NCBI RefSeq assembly: GCF_019599275.1
Contig: NZ_JAHZTD010000001.1
Coordinates: forward strand, 1,364,001 to 1,428,000
Length of the DNA stretch: 64,000 nt
Direction of reading: 5' to 3'
DNA from: Hymenobacter sp. HSC-4F20
GTDB taxonomy: Bacteria > Bacteroidota > Bacteroidia > Cytophagales > Hymenobacteraceae
The position numbers were made by a program, and so were the translations under genes. Under the pieces are notes generated by a model, which was not told where the DNA came from, ran no database searches, and was given only the letters and a program-made list of their open reading frames with translations. Every line of letters begins with the position of its first letter. The first letter of the stretch is position 1. Shown one piece after another: positions 1 through 8,637 of the stretch.

Positions 1-1615
1 CCCGGGTAAGCACCCAGGCCACATCCGGCCGCGCCCCCAGCCGCCGCAGCGCCTCCGGAAAGCTGCGGGTGCCGGTAAGGTGGTAGCGTAGGGCGGCCTG
101 CGAAGGGTGCAGGGTTTGCCAACCGGCCACGGACAGATAGCGCCGGGGCGAAGTTCGCATAAGGGAGTAGAGGGCCGGGGGCGGATGCCCCTCGGTGAAG
201 GGCGACTCCGACTTGTAGGTTTCTTCCAACGCATCGGAAACAACAACTTTTGCCCCAGCGGCCAGCCGTAAAAGAGGCAGGTGCTGGCGCCGTTGCTCCT
301 GCGTAGCACGTGGTGGGGCGGGCAAAGCCCGGCGCTGGTCGGGGGAGAGGATAGATGCAGGCGTAAGCAGCGGCTGCCGCTCGATGCGGTTGCGCTGCCG
401 CTCCTGGGCCAGCACGCTGCGCCGGTGCCAGGTTTTATACGCGTAGGGCCCGGCCGCCAAGGCCAGCACCAGCAGCAGGGCCGGCGGGGCGTAGCGCGGC
501 AGTGGACCGGCGGCGGGGCGGAGCAGAAACACTAGGTTGCTGAGTACCCACAGATCCAGCAGGGGTAGCGCCAGCCGCGGGGGCAGCTTCAGCACCGTGC
601 CAAGGCCCAGGACCAAGCCCAGGTAGGCCAGTTGCACGCCCCAGAACTCCCGGCTGGCTGGCCGGTGCCGCGCCCCTACTCCCCCGGTAGCCAGCACGAG
701 CAGCAGCAGCGGGAAATAGTCGCGGCCCAGCTGGCGTAGCGTGCTGCTGAGCTTGCCGGGCGCTGTGTACCGGAGGAAGTACGCGGGCTGCACGGGGGCA
801 GCTCGCGCGAAAAACGCTTCATTGACCAGAGCTGAGTCGGCCAGCATCCAGTGACGGACAGCTTCCAGAGCCAGGCTATCGGCCGGGGCTATAGGGTGCG
901 GGGCCGGGGCAGCCAGCTGGAAATCGTTGAGGTTGGACTTGAGCACGTCGAGGCGGCGGAAGGTAGCGGCGGCCGGGCTCCAGGTTAGGTTCAGCCACAG
1001 CGCCCCGGCTACGGCCCAGGCCCCTACCCCTCCCAGTAGCGGCAGACTTTGGCGACCCGCCAGCCACCATGCCCCCGGCGCGGCGGCCAGCGCCCCCAGC
1101 AGCGCCGCGCTCGGCCGGATCAGCCAGGCCAGCCCGAAGGTGAGCAGGCCCACAGCCAGCGCCCGGCGGGCCGGGGCCCGTTGGGCGGCAAAGAGCAGGC
1201 CGGCCCCGGCCAGCAGCACCGGCACCCGTGCGTAGTTAAACCAGAAGCCGTGTTCCAGCCAGGCCACAAACCAGAATAGCAGCGTGGCTACCAGCACCGC
1301 CCCACGCCCCGCGTGCTCCCGCACTAAGCGCCGGAGCGCCGCAAACAACAGTACCGTGGCCGCGTAAAGCAGGGCGTAGAGCGTCAGCCCGTACCAGGGT
1401 ACTGCGGGGTAAGCCCCGTAGAGCCAGCTCCACAGGGCTGCGTAGCCGTGGAAATACAAGTGCAGATCGGTTACGGGGGCCGCGGCTGTGCTGCCCCGCA
1501 GCAGTTCGATGATGGTCAGGTCGTCGTTGGTTTCAAAGTAGCAGCCCAGCACTGCCCCGCTTAGCAGCAGCAGCAGCAGAGGCAGGCCCAGTACGTAAAG
1601 CCGACGTAGCATCAT
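1..1615 (-). CDS. Polytopic membrane protein, GT-C-like, partial (runs off the left edge)
   Basis: The reading frame is open from an ATG pair at 1615/1612 to position 1, so the C-terminus lies outside the window. The first 25 residues form a Leu-rich membrane segment, followed by an acidic motif FETNDDLTI at the place where GT-C fold glycosyltransferases carry their first-loop Asp/Glu. Several further Ala/Leu/Trp-rich membrane segments follow, then a soluble stretch of about 80 residues near the edge. I infer a lipid-linked-sugar glycosyltransferase or related envelope protein; the family is not certain. It is divergent from the GT39-like gene at 1771, and its ATG lies 5 nt behind a TACCTTGC box, which suggests a leaderless mRNA. 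Confidence 0.7.
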   Translation of the reverse strand, partial: MMLRRLYVLGLPLLLLLLSGAVLGCYFETNDDLTIIELLRGSTAAAPVTDLHLYFHGYAALWSWLYGAYPAVPWYGLTLYALLYAATVLLFAALRRLVREHAGRGAVLVATLLFWFVAWLEHGFWFNYARVPVLLAGAGLLFAAQRAPARRALAVGLLTFGLAWLIRPSAALLGALAAAPGAWWLAGRQSLPLLGGVGAWAVAGALWLNLTWSPAAATFRRLDVLKSNLNDFQLAAPAPHPIAPADSLALEAVRHWMLADSALVNEAFFARAAPVQPAYFLRYTAPGKLSSTLRQLGRDYFPLLLLVLATGGVGARHRPASREFWGVQLAYLGLVLGLGTVLKLPPRLALPLLDLWVLSNLVFLLRPAAGPLPRYAPPALLLVLALAAGPYAYKTWHRRSVLAQERQRNRIERQPLLTPASILSPDQRRALPAPPRATQEQRRQHLPLLRLAAGAKVVVSDALEETYKSESPFTEGHPPPALYSLMRTSPRRYLSVAGWQTLHPSQAALRYHLTGTRSFPEALRRLGARPDVAWVLTR

Positions 1616-1620
1616 GGCCC

Positions 1621-1766
1621 GCAAGGTAGGGGTGAAATAGTGAACTGGTGAGTTCGGTGTTCTGGTAGCCTATACCGCGCGGCATGCCCGGCAACTCACC
1701 GGTTCATTACCTCCCCAATTCCTTATCTGACCATCTCACCAGTTCACTATTTCACCCCTACCTTGC
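1621..1766. repeat. 32-bp perfect inverted repeat between divergent genes
   Basis: The arms 1621-1652 and 1735-1766 are exact reverse complements, separated by 82 nt. Each arm ends, facing outward, in TACCTTGC, which resembles a Bacteroidota -7 box (TAnnTTTG). The left copy points to the ATG at 1615 and the right copy to the GTG at 1771. The arms also contain a TGAAATAGTGAACTGGTGAG phrase whose degenerate relatives recur near 8470, 55120 and 55275. Confidence 0.85.
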
Positions 1767-1770
1767 CCCG

Positions 1771-3468
1771 GTGAACCGCCTGCTTGCCCGCCTTCCCGAC
1801 TGGACCCTGCTACTGGTAGTAGGGCTAACCGTGGCTTATTTCCTGCTTTCCCACGAAGGCTTGTACGCCCTTGATGACTACTACTATGCCCGCTACGCCC
1901 AGCAACTGCTCAGCGGCACGTTCCGGGTGGCGCCCGATCCGCTGGGGCTGCTGCACGACCCGCTGAAAGAGCGCCCCTTGGTTTTCGGGCCCGTGGCCTT
2001 GTGCTACCGGCTGTTCGGCATCAACATCATCAGCTCTACCCTGTGGCCCCTGCTGGCTACCCTGGGCTGCGCAGTATTGATCTGGATCCTCTACCGCCGG
2101 CGCGAGCCGGTGGTGGCGGCCGGGGCTATGCTGCTGCTGGGCCTGCACTACTTCACCCTGAACCTGACCAACTACCTCTACCCCGATAACATCCTGATGT
2201 TCTGGTGCCTGGCGGGCAGCGCCAGCCTGCTGCGCGGGCGTGAGCCAGGCCGGGCCGCAGGCTGGTGGGGCGCGGGGTTTGCCTTGCTTTCCTTGGCGGC
2301 GCTGCTGAGCAAGGAAACCATTGTCTACTACCTGCCCTTCTACCTGGGGGTACTGGGGTTCGATGCCTGCCGGCGCCGGCACGGGCGGTTTTGGGGGGCG
2401 GCGCTGGGCACGGGGGCAGTGCTGCTGGCGGCCTACCTGGGCTTCTATCAGTACTACACCCACGATGCCCTCTACCGCCTCCACCTGATTGAGCGCACCA
2501 ACGAGTTTTTGCGGGAAGGCAACTACCTGGCTGGCAACCGGGCGGCCCTGCTGGCCCGCGTAACCTGGCAGCCCCTGCTATTCTTTGCCGGCGCGGGCCT
2601 GGGACTAATGCTGGTGCTGGCCGCGTTTGGATTTGCCCGTCCCGCCGTCCCTCGCCTCACGGCCAACGCCTACCGGGCTACCGACCAGCACGTTTCGGTG
2701 GAGGCGCCGGACCGCTGGTACTGGCTAGCCCTGGGGCTGGTTACGCTGATCCTCTACTGGGTTGGCAGCACCTCGCTGAGCCAGTACAATCCTATTACGC
2801 TGCTGCCCCGGATGACCACTCCTCTGCTGCCGCCCCTGGCCCTGGCCGCAGGCTTTGGGCTACGCGCGCTGGTGCAGCGGGCGGGGGTGCAGGCCGTGGT
2901 AGCGGGTGTGCTGCTGCTGCTGCTGGCTGGCTGGCTGCACAACGCGGCAGCGGTACTCTACGTGCTGCCGGGTGTGTTTTTGGTGCTGCTGGGAGCAGGA
3001 GCCGGCCGCCCGGCCTGGCCTGTTTCGCTGCGAACGGGCACGCCCGGGCTGGCCGCGGCTGCCGTGCTGGTGCTGGCTGGGGCACTGGCAATCCGGCCCC
3101 TACACTTTATGCGCAAACCCTCCGTTTCCGGGCACTTTGCCCAGGACCAGATCATTCACGAGCACCTGCGGGCACCGGCCCGGGGCGTGGTGTTCGTAGA
3201 CGACTACCTTATCGGCAACTACGACTTCTACTACGGCTTTCAGGTGCCGCGCGGGCTGCGCTACCGCCGCTACTGGGCCCGCGACTCGGTGCGGCTGCAG
3301 CCGGGGCAGCGGGCCTGGCTGCTGCTCAACCGCGCTACCCTCGCCAACGATGAGCTAACCCGCAAGCTGATTCGCTACTCCCCCGACTCGGTGCTCAGCT
3401 GGTACCCGCGCCGCCGGCTGGTGGCGCAACAGGGGCCGGTGACGTTGTTTGAGCTACCTCCGCGCTAG
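1771..3468 (+). CDS. Glycosyltransferase family 39-like (ArnT/PMT type) membrane protein
   Basis: A polytopic protein of about 565 residues. A membrane helix at residues 12-27 is followed by YALDDYYYAR (Asp35-Asp36), the first-loop acidic pair typical of ArnT/PMT-like enzymes that move sugars from polyprenyl phosphate carriers. About ten more hydrophobic segments follow, then a soluble C-terminal domain of about 130 residues. An ATG at 1684 is in frame, but the extra 29 residues would be translated from the inverted repeat, so I prefer the GTG at 1771, 4 nt behind TACCTTGC. Its stop overlaps the stop of the convergent GT2 gene by 3 nt. Donor and acceptor are unknown. Confidence 0.8.
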   Translation: MNRLLARLPDWTLLLVVGLTVAYFLLSHEGLYALDDYYYARYAQQLLSGTFRVAPDPLGLLHDPLKERPLVFGPVALCYRLFGINIISSTLWPLLATLGCAVLIWILYRRREPVVAAGAMLLLGLHYFTLNLTNYLYPDNILMFWCLAGSASLLRGREPGRAAGWWGAGFALLSLAALLSKETIVYYLPFYLGVLGFDACRRRHGRFWGAALGTGAVLLAAYLGFYQYYTHDALYRLHLIERTNEFLREGNYLAGNRAALLARVTWQPLLFFAGAGLGLMLVLAAFGFARPAVPRLTANAYRATDQHVSVEAPDRWYWLALGLVTLILYWVGSTSLSQYNPITLLPRMTTPLLPPLALAAGFGLRALVQRAGVQAVVAGVLLLLLAGWLHNAAAVLYVLPGVFLVLLGAGAGRPAWPVSLRTGTPGLAAAAVLVLAGALAIRPLHFMRKPSVSGHFAQDQIIHEHLRAPARGVVFVDDYLIGNYDFYYGFQVPRGLRYRRYWARDSVRLQPGQRAWLLLNRATLANDELTRKLIRYSPDSVLSWYPRRRLVAQQGPVTLFELPPR

Positions 3469-4376
3469 CAGGTTTTTGCCAGCAGCCAATCCAGAGGCCG
3501 CACTGCGCGCAGCTTGCTGAGCAGCTCGTACAGGACGCGGGCCTCGGGGCAGTTGCGGTAACGCACGGCCTGGCGTAGCTCCCAGCGCACTCGCCCGGCC
3601 AAGGCGGCCCGCTCGGCGTCGGTGCGGCACAGGGCCAGGGCTTTCTGGCACACGCGAATGGTGGAACGCAGGTAGGGGTCGTGGGGGCGGTAGCCTTTCC
3701 GGGACATCGACTGCGGGTGCAGCCGCTTCTGGGTAGTAACGTCCGGTAGGAGGTGAAACTCCCAGTTCCGGCTGGCGCGCACCCAGAAGTCGAAGTCTTC
3801 GTAGGCCAGGGTTTCGTCGTAGCCACCCAGTTCTTCCAGCGTAGCCCGGCGCATGAGCATAGTAGGGGTGCTGATGAAGTAGCGGGCCAGCACGTCGGCG
3901 AAAACCAGACCGGAGGCGGGGTAAGGTTGCAGCTGGCCGCGGGCATTGCGGCGGAAGTGGTAGCGCACGTGCCGGCCGGCCTCATCAATCAGCTCCGCAT
4001 CGGAATACACCATGCCACAACGCTCGCCTACGAGTGCAAACTGCGCTACCTGCTGGCTCAGGCGCGCGGGCAGCAGCACATCATCCGTAGCGAAATCCAC
4101 TATAAACTCCCCCGCCGACTGCCGGAAGCCGTGGTTGAAGGCCCGGCAGTTGCCCACATTCTCTGGGAGCAGGTGCAGCTGCCAGTGCGGGTGCGCGGCG
4201 GCGTACCGCCGCAGAATGGCAGCGCTGTCGTCGGTGCTGGCATCATCTACCAGAATCACTTCCAGGTTCGGGTAGGTCTGGGCCAGAATGGAATCTAGGG
4301 CCACTTCCAGAAAGCGGGCGTGGTTGTAGCACAGAGCTACGATGGAAACGAGGGGCAGGTGAGGTGCGCTGGACAT
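3465..4376 (-). CDS. GT2 family glycosyltransferase
   Basis: A 303-residue GT-A fold glycosyltransferase. The N-terminus PLVSIVALCYNHARF begins the nucleotide-sugar domain; VDDAS at 43-47 and ATDD at 96-99 are the two acidic motifs that bind the UDP/GDP-sugar and metal. Length fits single-domain GT2 enzymes that extend surface polysaccharides. No membrane segment is visible, so it probably works at the inner face of the membrane. It follows a flippase gene on the same strand about 70 bp away, which supports a role in exopolysaccharide or O-antigen-like glycan assembly. The sugar cannot be predicted. Confidence 0.92.
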   Translation of the reverse strand: MSSAPHLPLVSIVALCYNHARFLEVALDSILAQTYPNLEVILVDDASTDDSAAILRRYAAAHPHWQLHLLPENVGNCRAFNHGFRQSAGEFIVDFATDDVLLPARLSQQVAQFALVGERCGMVYSDAELIDEAGRHVRYHFRRNARGQLQPYPASGLVFADVLARYFISTPTMLMRRATLEELGGYDETLAYEDFDFWVRASRNWEFHLLPDVTTQKRLHPQSMSRKGYRPHDPYLRSTIRVCQKALALCRTDAERAALAGRVRWELRQAVRYRNCPEARVLYELLSKLRAVRPLDWLLAKTC

Positions 4377-4445
4377 AAGACAGGCAATAGTACGGCAGTT
4401 TTGTGGTTGGCACGGGGCGGGGGGTGGTACGGGCGGGAGCCAGCC

Positions 4446-5738
4446 CTACCATACCTCCCGTCGGAAGTACCACAGGCACCAGCCCAGCAGCAGGCCGTAG
4501 CGAGCAGCCTGGGCCAGTGGGGCTCCCACCAGGCCGTAGTACGGCAGCAGCAGGGCCAGCAGCAAAGCCAGCACCGCCGCCGACGCGGCCTGCACGGCCA
4601 CGTAGTGGCCTACCCGCGCCTGGGCCGTGAGCAGAAACAGCAGCACCCACGTCAGAAACTTCAGCCAGTCGCTGAGCAGTTGGGGAGCCAACAGAAAGGT
4701 AGCCCCCGCGAAACGGGCATCGAAGAGCAGCGGCAGCAGCCAGCCGCGTAGCAGCCACAGAAGGCCCAGGCCCAGGCCCAACCCGGGAGCCAGCACCGCC
4801 AGCACCGTGCGTACCAGCTGACGCCGGGCCGCGGGCTGGCTGCTTAGGGCCGCCAGCCGGGGGTAGTACACGCTACTCATCAGGGCCGAAAACACCATGG
4901 TGTAGTTGTCGGAGAGCTTGGCCACGGCTTGCCACAAATCCGTGGGAGCCAGCCCGAAGTGCCAGATCAGCACCCGGCGCAAACTAAAATCCACGGCTTT
5001 GCTGAACAGCAGCACGCTCAGGGCCATAAGCAGGAAGCGCCCCAGGCCACGCAGCGCCACCCGGCTAATGCGCCGCCCCAGCCCGGGCAACAGCCCAGCG
5101 CGCTGAGCTAGTACCGCTGCCGGTCCCAGGGTAGCGCCCTGGGCCAGCAGGTAGGTCAGCAATGCCGTTGACACGGAGGCCCCGGTGCGCAGCGCCACCC
5201 CCACGGCCGCCGGCCCCAGCAGGCTCAGCAGCACCGTCAGGCCCACGTAGGCCCGCAGCCGCCCGGCCGCCAGCAACACCGACACGATCAGAGCATGGCC
5301 CGTGAGCAGCGTCAGCCCCACCAGAAACAGTGCTATCCAGCCCAGGCCTAGCCCGAACACGGCCACCAACGGGCCGGGGGCCAGCAGCACGGCCCCGGCA
5401 GCCAGCACCAGCGCCCCTATATTCAGCAGCAAGCCAGCCCCCAGCCAGGCCCGGTACCGGCCCGAGCCGGGCCGCAACGGAGCCAGGTACTTCACTACTC
5501 CCACGTGTACCCCCTCGTTGGGTAGGGTGGTGAACAAGGCCATCAGGTTCTGGAAGTGCGCCAGTAGCGTCAGGCCGCCGGGGCCGCCGTATACGGCTAG
5601 CAGCTTGTTGAGCACCAGGGCCCCGGCCGTGCGCGCGCCGACTGCCACCCCGGAGCCGAGCGAGCCGCGCAGAAAGCGGCCCAGCACGGCGGCGCGGGGT
5701 TCGGGCCGGGAAGCAGCAGGGGAAGCAGGAGCAGACAT
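4446..5738 (-). CDS. O-antigen/polysaccharide flippase (Wzx-type, MOP superfamily)
   Basis: About 430 residues with roughly 12 Leu/Ala-rich membrane segments. The stretch NKLLAVYGGPGGLTLLAHFQ followed by a LPNEGVHVGVVKY motif matches the N-terminal signature of WzxE-like translocases that flip lipid-linked oligosaccharides to the outer face of the inner membrane. A TTG at 5747 is possible, but the ATG at 5738 sits 5 nt behind TAACTTGC, the same layout as at 1615. It is upstream of the GT2 gene in the same direction, so the two are probably co-transcribed. Substrate unknown. Confidence 0.9.
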   Translation of the reverse strand: MSAPASPAASRPEPRAAVLGRFLRGSLGSGVAVGARTAGALVLNKLLAVYGGPGGLTLLAHFQNLMALFTTLPNEGVHVGVVKYLAPLRPGSGRYRAWLGAGLLLNIGALVLAAGAVLLAPGPLVAVFGLGLGWIALFLVGLTLLTGHALIVSVLLAAGRLRAYVGLTVLLSLLGPAAVGVALRTGASVSTALLTYLLAQGATLGPAAVLAQRAGLLPGLGRRISRVALRGLGRFLLMALSVLLFSKAVDFSLRRVLIWHFGLAPTDLWQAVAKLSDNYTMVFSALMSSVYYPRLAALSSQPAARRQLVRTVLAVLAPGLGLGLGLLWLLRGWLLPLLFDARFAGATFLLAPQLLSDWLKFLTWVLLFLLTAQARVGHYVAVQAASAAVLALLLALLLPYYGLVGAPLAQAARYGLLLGWCLWYFRREVW

Positions 5739-5751
5739 GGCCCGCAAGTTA
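5736..5751 (-). promoter_or_regulatory. -7-like box directly before a start codon (leaderless candidate)
   Basis: On the minus strand the sequence reads TAACTTGCGGGCCATG. The 13-mer CTTGCGGGCCATG is identical to that before the gene starting at 1615 (1613-1625). With transcription starting 4-7 nt after the -7 box, the mRNA would begin at or next to the ATG. No clear TTTG -33 element is present. Confidence 0.45.
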
Positions 5752-6046
5752 CGCGGTGCAACGTCGGCTCCTGCCTCCCCGAAGGCCTGAGTTACGACTA
5801 TTGCAAGCTTCCGGAAACCGGTTTACCCCGGCGTAGTACGGTAGAAGTAGCTACCCCTGCCGTAGTGAGCCCACACGGCCCTTTGCTCAGCACAGAAGGG
5901 CAACGCTGCCGCGCACCGCGCGAGCTATAGCTCGCCGAAAACACTGCACGTTGCGGGCAGAGGTGGCTCTTATGCCCGACGGCCTGCCCACCAGAACTTT
6001 CGGTAGTAGCTGGAAAATCGACGCTCCGCAGCCTCTGCCCTACCCC
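5752..6046. other. Intergenic region without recognisable gene
   Basis: About 295 bp between the flippase start and the end of the acyltransferase gene. No convincing open frame, hairpin with a T-run, or promoter was found beyond the box next to the flippase start. Confidence 0.5.
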
Positions 6047-7129
6047 CTACCCCGGGCTAGCCTGCTGCGGGGTCGGCAGCGCCTTTGCAAAGGTGAGCTT
6101 CAGGCTGGGGATGCCTCCCAGGTGACGCTTGAATTGCAGCAGCGACTGGTTCAGCCCCGTCGGCAGCGTGGAAGTGCCCAGATCCAGCAGGCGCATACCG
6201 CTGGCCTGTCCGAAGGCGTGCAGGCCCGCATTGAGCATGACCACGGGGCTCAGGGAGTTGTAGGCCAGGGGGCTGGCGGGGTAGAAATTATACAGTACAT
6301 CGTCGCTGACCTGCACAACAACCGTCAGGGCGGCCCACTCACCCTGGGCGTCGCGCACCGAGAACAGGAAATGCTGGCGCGGGAATTTCTGAAACAACTC
6401 TTGCAGCCGCTCCAGCGACATGGACAGGGTCTGGCCTTTTTCTTCGCGGCAGCGCCGCAGAAATTCGTACGCCAGGGGCAGCAGCAGCGGCGGTTCCTGC
6501 TCAAAGCGTAGTCCGTGCCGCTCGCACTTAAGGAGCCGCCGCCGCTCCGAGGGATGCAGGCGCCCGGAGTAGCTCTGGTGCAGGGGCAGGTGCATGTTCA
6601 GCTCGGCCAGTTCCACGGCGTATCCCAGGGCGGTCAGCACTTGGCTTAGCTGGGCGCTGGCGCGGGGCTGGTACACAAAGGCGTGCGGCCGCAGGGTCAG
6701 GTGGCGCACCCCGCGGCGGGCCAGCTGCTGCTCCACTACCTCCAGAAACGCCCGCAGCGCGGCAGCGGGCACGTGCTCAGCCGCCTGCACGGCCCCGAAA
6801 GGCGCCTGCCAGGGGCTGCGGGCCACTACGCCCGTGGCCGTTTCTTCCTCGAATACGGCTAGTTGAGCCACCGTTTGGCCCGCGGCCCGCTCTTCCAGCA
6901 AAAAGTGCAGCTGCTCGCCCGGGTTGCGCTGCAGCGCCAGGTGAGCCGGCGTCAGATAAAGCCAGGGCGTATACGCCAGGGGCAGCACCGGCTCCGGGGC
7001 CGACAACACGCGCACGGCGTACTGCTCGCCGGGTAGCGGGAGCGGCCATACAAGAGCAGAGGCAAGGGAAGAGGCAGGCAAGGGGTACGGGAAATCAGCG
7101 GGCGAAAGTACAAGGATTTTGACCGGCAA
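6047..7129 (-). CDS. GNAT/FemAB-like acyltransferase family protein
   Basis: Up to 360 residues. The C-terminal two thirds shows the pattern of GNAT-fold proteins of the BioF2/FemAB type used in cell-wall and exopolysaccharide modification: SERRRLLKCERHGLRFEQE, then EFLRRCREEKGQTLSM, a beta strand HFLFSVRDAQGEWAALTVV, and LLDLGTSTLPTGLNQSLLQF near the end. The N-terminal part looks like a first, degenerate GNAT lobe. The upstream limit given is a TTG; a TACTTTCG -7-like box at 7103-7110 lies inside this extension, so the true start may be 30-120 nt downstream. Acyl donor and acceptor unknown. Confidence 0.75.
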   Translation of the reverse strand: MPVKILVLSPADFPYPLPASSLASALVWPLPLPGEQYAVRVLSAPEPVLPLAYTPWLYLTPAHLALQRNPGEQLHFLLEERAAGQTVAQLAVFEEETATGVVARSPWQAPFGAVQAAEHVPAAALRAFLEVVEQQLARRGVRHLTLRPHAFVYQPRASAQLSQVLTALGYAVELAELNMHLPLHQSYSGRLHPSERRRLLKCERHGLRFEQEPPLLLPLAYEFLRRCREEKGQTLSMSLERLQELFQKFPRQHFLFSVRDAQGEWAALTVVVQVSDDVLYNFYPASPLAYNSLSPVVMLNAGLHAFGQASGMRLLDLGTSTLPTGLNQSLLQFKRHLGGIPSLKLTFAKALPTPQQASPG

Positions 7130-7255
7130 CTTCGGTTTCCTACCGCTTGCCAGCTTTTCTTTGTCTGTTTCCCTACCTGCCTACGATGCGGCAAGCACAA
7201 CAGATTGCCCGGCTGGCTGCGTACACGGATTACTGTATTAGCGTTCTTTCCCCTG

Positions 7256-8464
7256 ATGATGCCAGCCCCCGACTCTACTCCCCTCCCCACTACCCCGCCT
7301 TCTGCCTCCCTTCTCGAGGACGAGGACGATCAGCTCCACTCCCGCGGGCTAGCCGACCACGACGCAACCCGCCAGGCCAAGGAACAGCTCGTGGGCCAGC
7401 GGCCGGGCACGCTCGTTGTGCGCGAGGACTCGTTGCCTCCGCGCTTGTTTATGACCTCCTACGACGACAACCACGTGGAGGAGCGCGAGTACCAGAGCTA
7501 CGACCAGCTGCTGGCCTACTTCCGGCAGCGCTCCGACCTGCGCCACTGGATTGATGTGCGCGGCTACGATGACCTGCCCCTGATGCAGCGGCTGCAGGAG
7601 GATTTTCGCATCCACCCCCTGCAAATGGAGGACGTGCTGGGCGACTTTCAGCGGGCCAAGCTGGAAGAAACCGAGGATGGGCTGTTTTTGGTGTCGCGCA
7701 TGACCGAGTTTACCCGTTTGCTCGACATCGACGACGACCAGCTTTCTATTTTCACGGGCCCCAACTACGTACTCACGTTTCAGGACGACTACGAAGACTG
7801 CCTCGATGCCGTGCGGCAGCGCCTGCGCTCCTCCCGCAGCTCCATCCGGCGGCGCTCCTCCCTGTACTTGGCCTACGCCCTTACGGACGTGGTGCTGGAT
7901 CATTACTACCCCACCATGGCCGCCATTGGCGACTATCTGGAGGTGCTGGAGGAACGCATTTTTCAGGGCCGCTCCGACCGTCGTGTGCTTAACCGCATCC
8001 TGCACATCAAGAAAGACATCGTCCGCTTCCGCCGCCTGGTGTACCCGGAGCGCGACAAGATTGCCGAAATTCTGCGCCTGCCGGACGAGGAAGTACCTGA
8101 AGAAATCAAGGTGTTCTTCCGCGACTGTTACGACCATGCCATTCAGGCCCTGGACCTGGCCGAGAGCTACCGCGAAACCGTCAGCAGCCTTATCGACCTG
8201 TACATGTCGGACCAGAGCAACCGCGCCAACGAGGTGATGAAGGTGCTGACTATCATCAGCAGCATCTTTATTCCCCTGAGTTTTGTGGTGGGCCTCTACG
8301 GCATGAACTTCCAGCGCGAGGGCCCCGACGGCCGCATCAACTACCTGAACATGCCCGAGCTGTACAGCCCCTGGGGCTACCCCGTGCTGCTGCTGGTGCT
8401 GCTGCTCATCGTCATCGGTCAGCTCACCTACTTTTATCGCAAAGGCTGGCTTTCGAAAAGGTAA
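7256..8464 (+). CDS. corA: CorA-family Mg2+/Co2+ transport protein
   Basis: About 402 residues. A long charged cytoplasmic N-terminal domain (helical funnel, including LEVLEERIF and KKDIVRFRRLVYPERDKI) is followed by two C-terminal membrane helices. The signature GMN lies at residues 349-351 in VGLYGMNFQ, at the end of the pore helix TM1, with an acidic periplasmic loop to TM2. Positively charged C-terminus RKGWLSKR fits the family. In-frame ATGs at 7256 and 7259 are preferred to a TTG at 7205. It likely forms a homopentameric divalent cation channel in the inner membrane; Mg2+, Co2+ or Ni2+ selectivity cannot be read from sequence. Confidence 0.95.
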   Translation: MMPAPDSTPLPTTPPSASLLEDEDDQLHSRGLADHDATRQAKEQLVGQRPGTLVVREDSLPPRLFMTSYDDNHVEEREYQSYDQLLAYFRQRSDLRHWIDVRGYDDLPLMQRLQEDFRIHPLQMEDVLGDFQRAKLEETEDGLFLVSRMTEFTRLLDIDDDQLSIFTGPNYVLTFQDDYEDCLDAVRQRLRSSRSSIRRRSSLYLAYALTDVVLDHYYPTMAAIGDYLEVLEERIFQGRSDRRVLNRILHIKKDIVRFRRLVYPERDKIAEILRLPDEEVPEEIKVFFRDCYDHAIQALDLAESYRETVSSLIDLYMSDQSNRANEVMKVLTIISSIFIPLSFVVGLYGMNFQREGPDGRINYLNMPELYSPWGYPVLLLVLLLIVIGQLTYFYRKGWLSKR

Positions 8465-8476
8465 CGTGGTGAACCG

Positions 8477-8637
8477 GTGAGGTAATGATTGGGCGAAGAA
8501 GTAGCGTCACGCCAGCCTCGACGCCAGCCTTGCTGCCCAACCTGCTACCCTGCTAAGGCAAGAAAGTCGCGGGGGGAGAGAGGCGGATGGCATCGTCGCT
8601 TCCCTCGCCCTACCACTTCGCCCAATCTCCACCTCAC
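8477..8637. repeat. Imperfect 28-nt inverted repeat between convergent genes
   Basis: The arms 8477-8504 and 8610-8637 pair with 5 mismatches; the shared core GATTGGGCGAAG is exact. They flank about 105 bp with no gene. The left arm begins with GTGAACCGGTGAGGTA, related to the TGA-rich phrase in the inverted repeat at 1621-1766. Confidence 0.6.

Noticed and set aside
1684..1770. N-terminal extension of the GT39-like gene from ATG 1684
   Set aside because: It would be encoded by the inverted repeat and spacer; the GTG at 1771 fits the family start and the -7 box.
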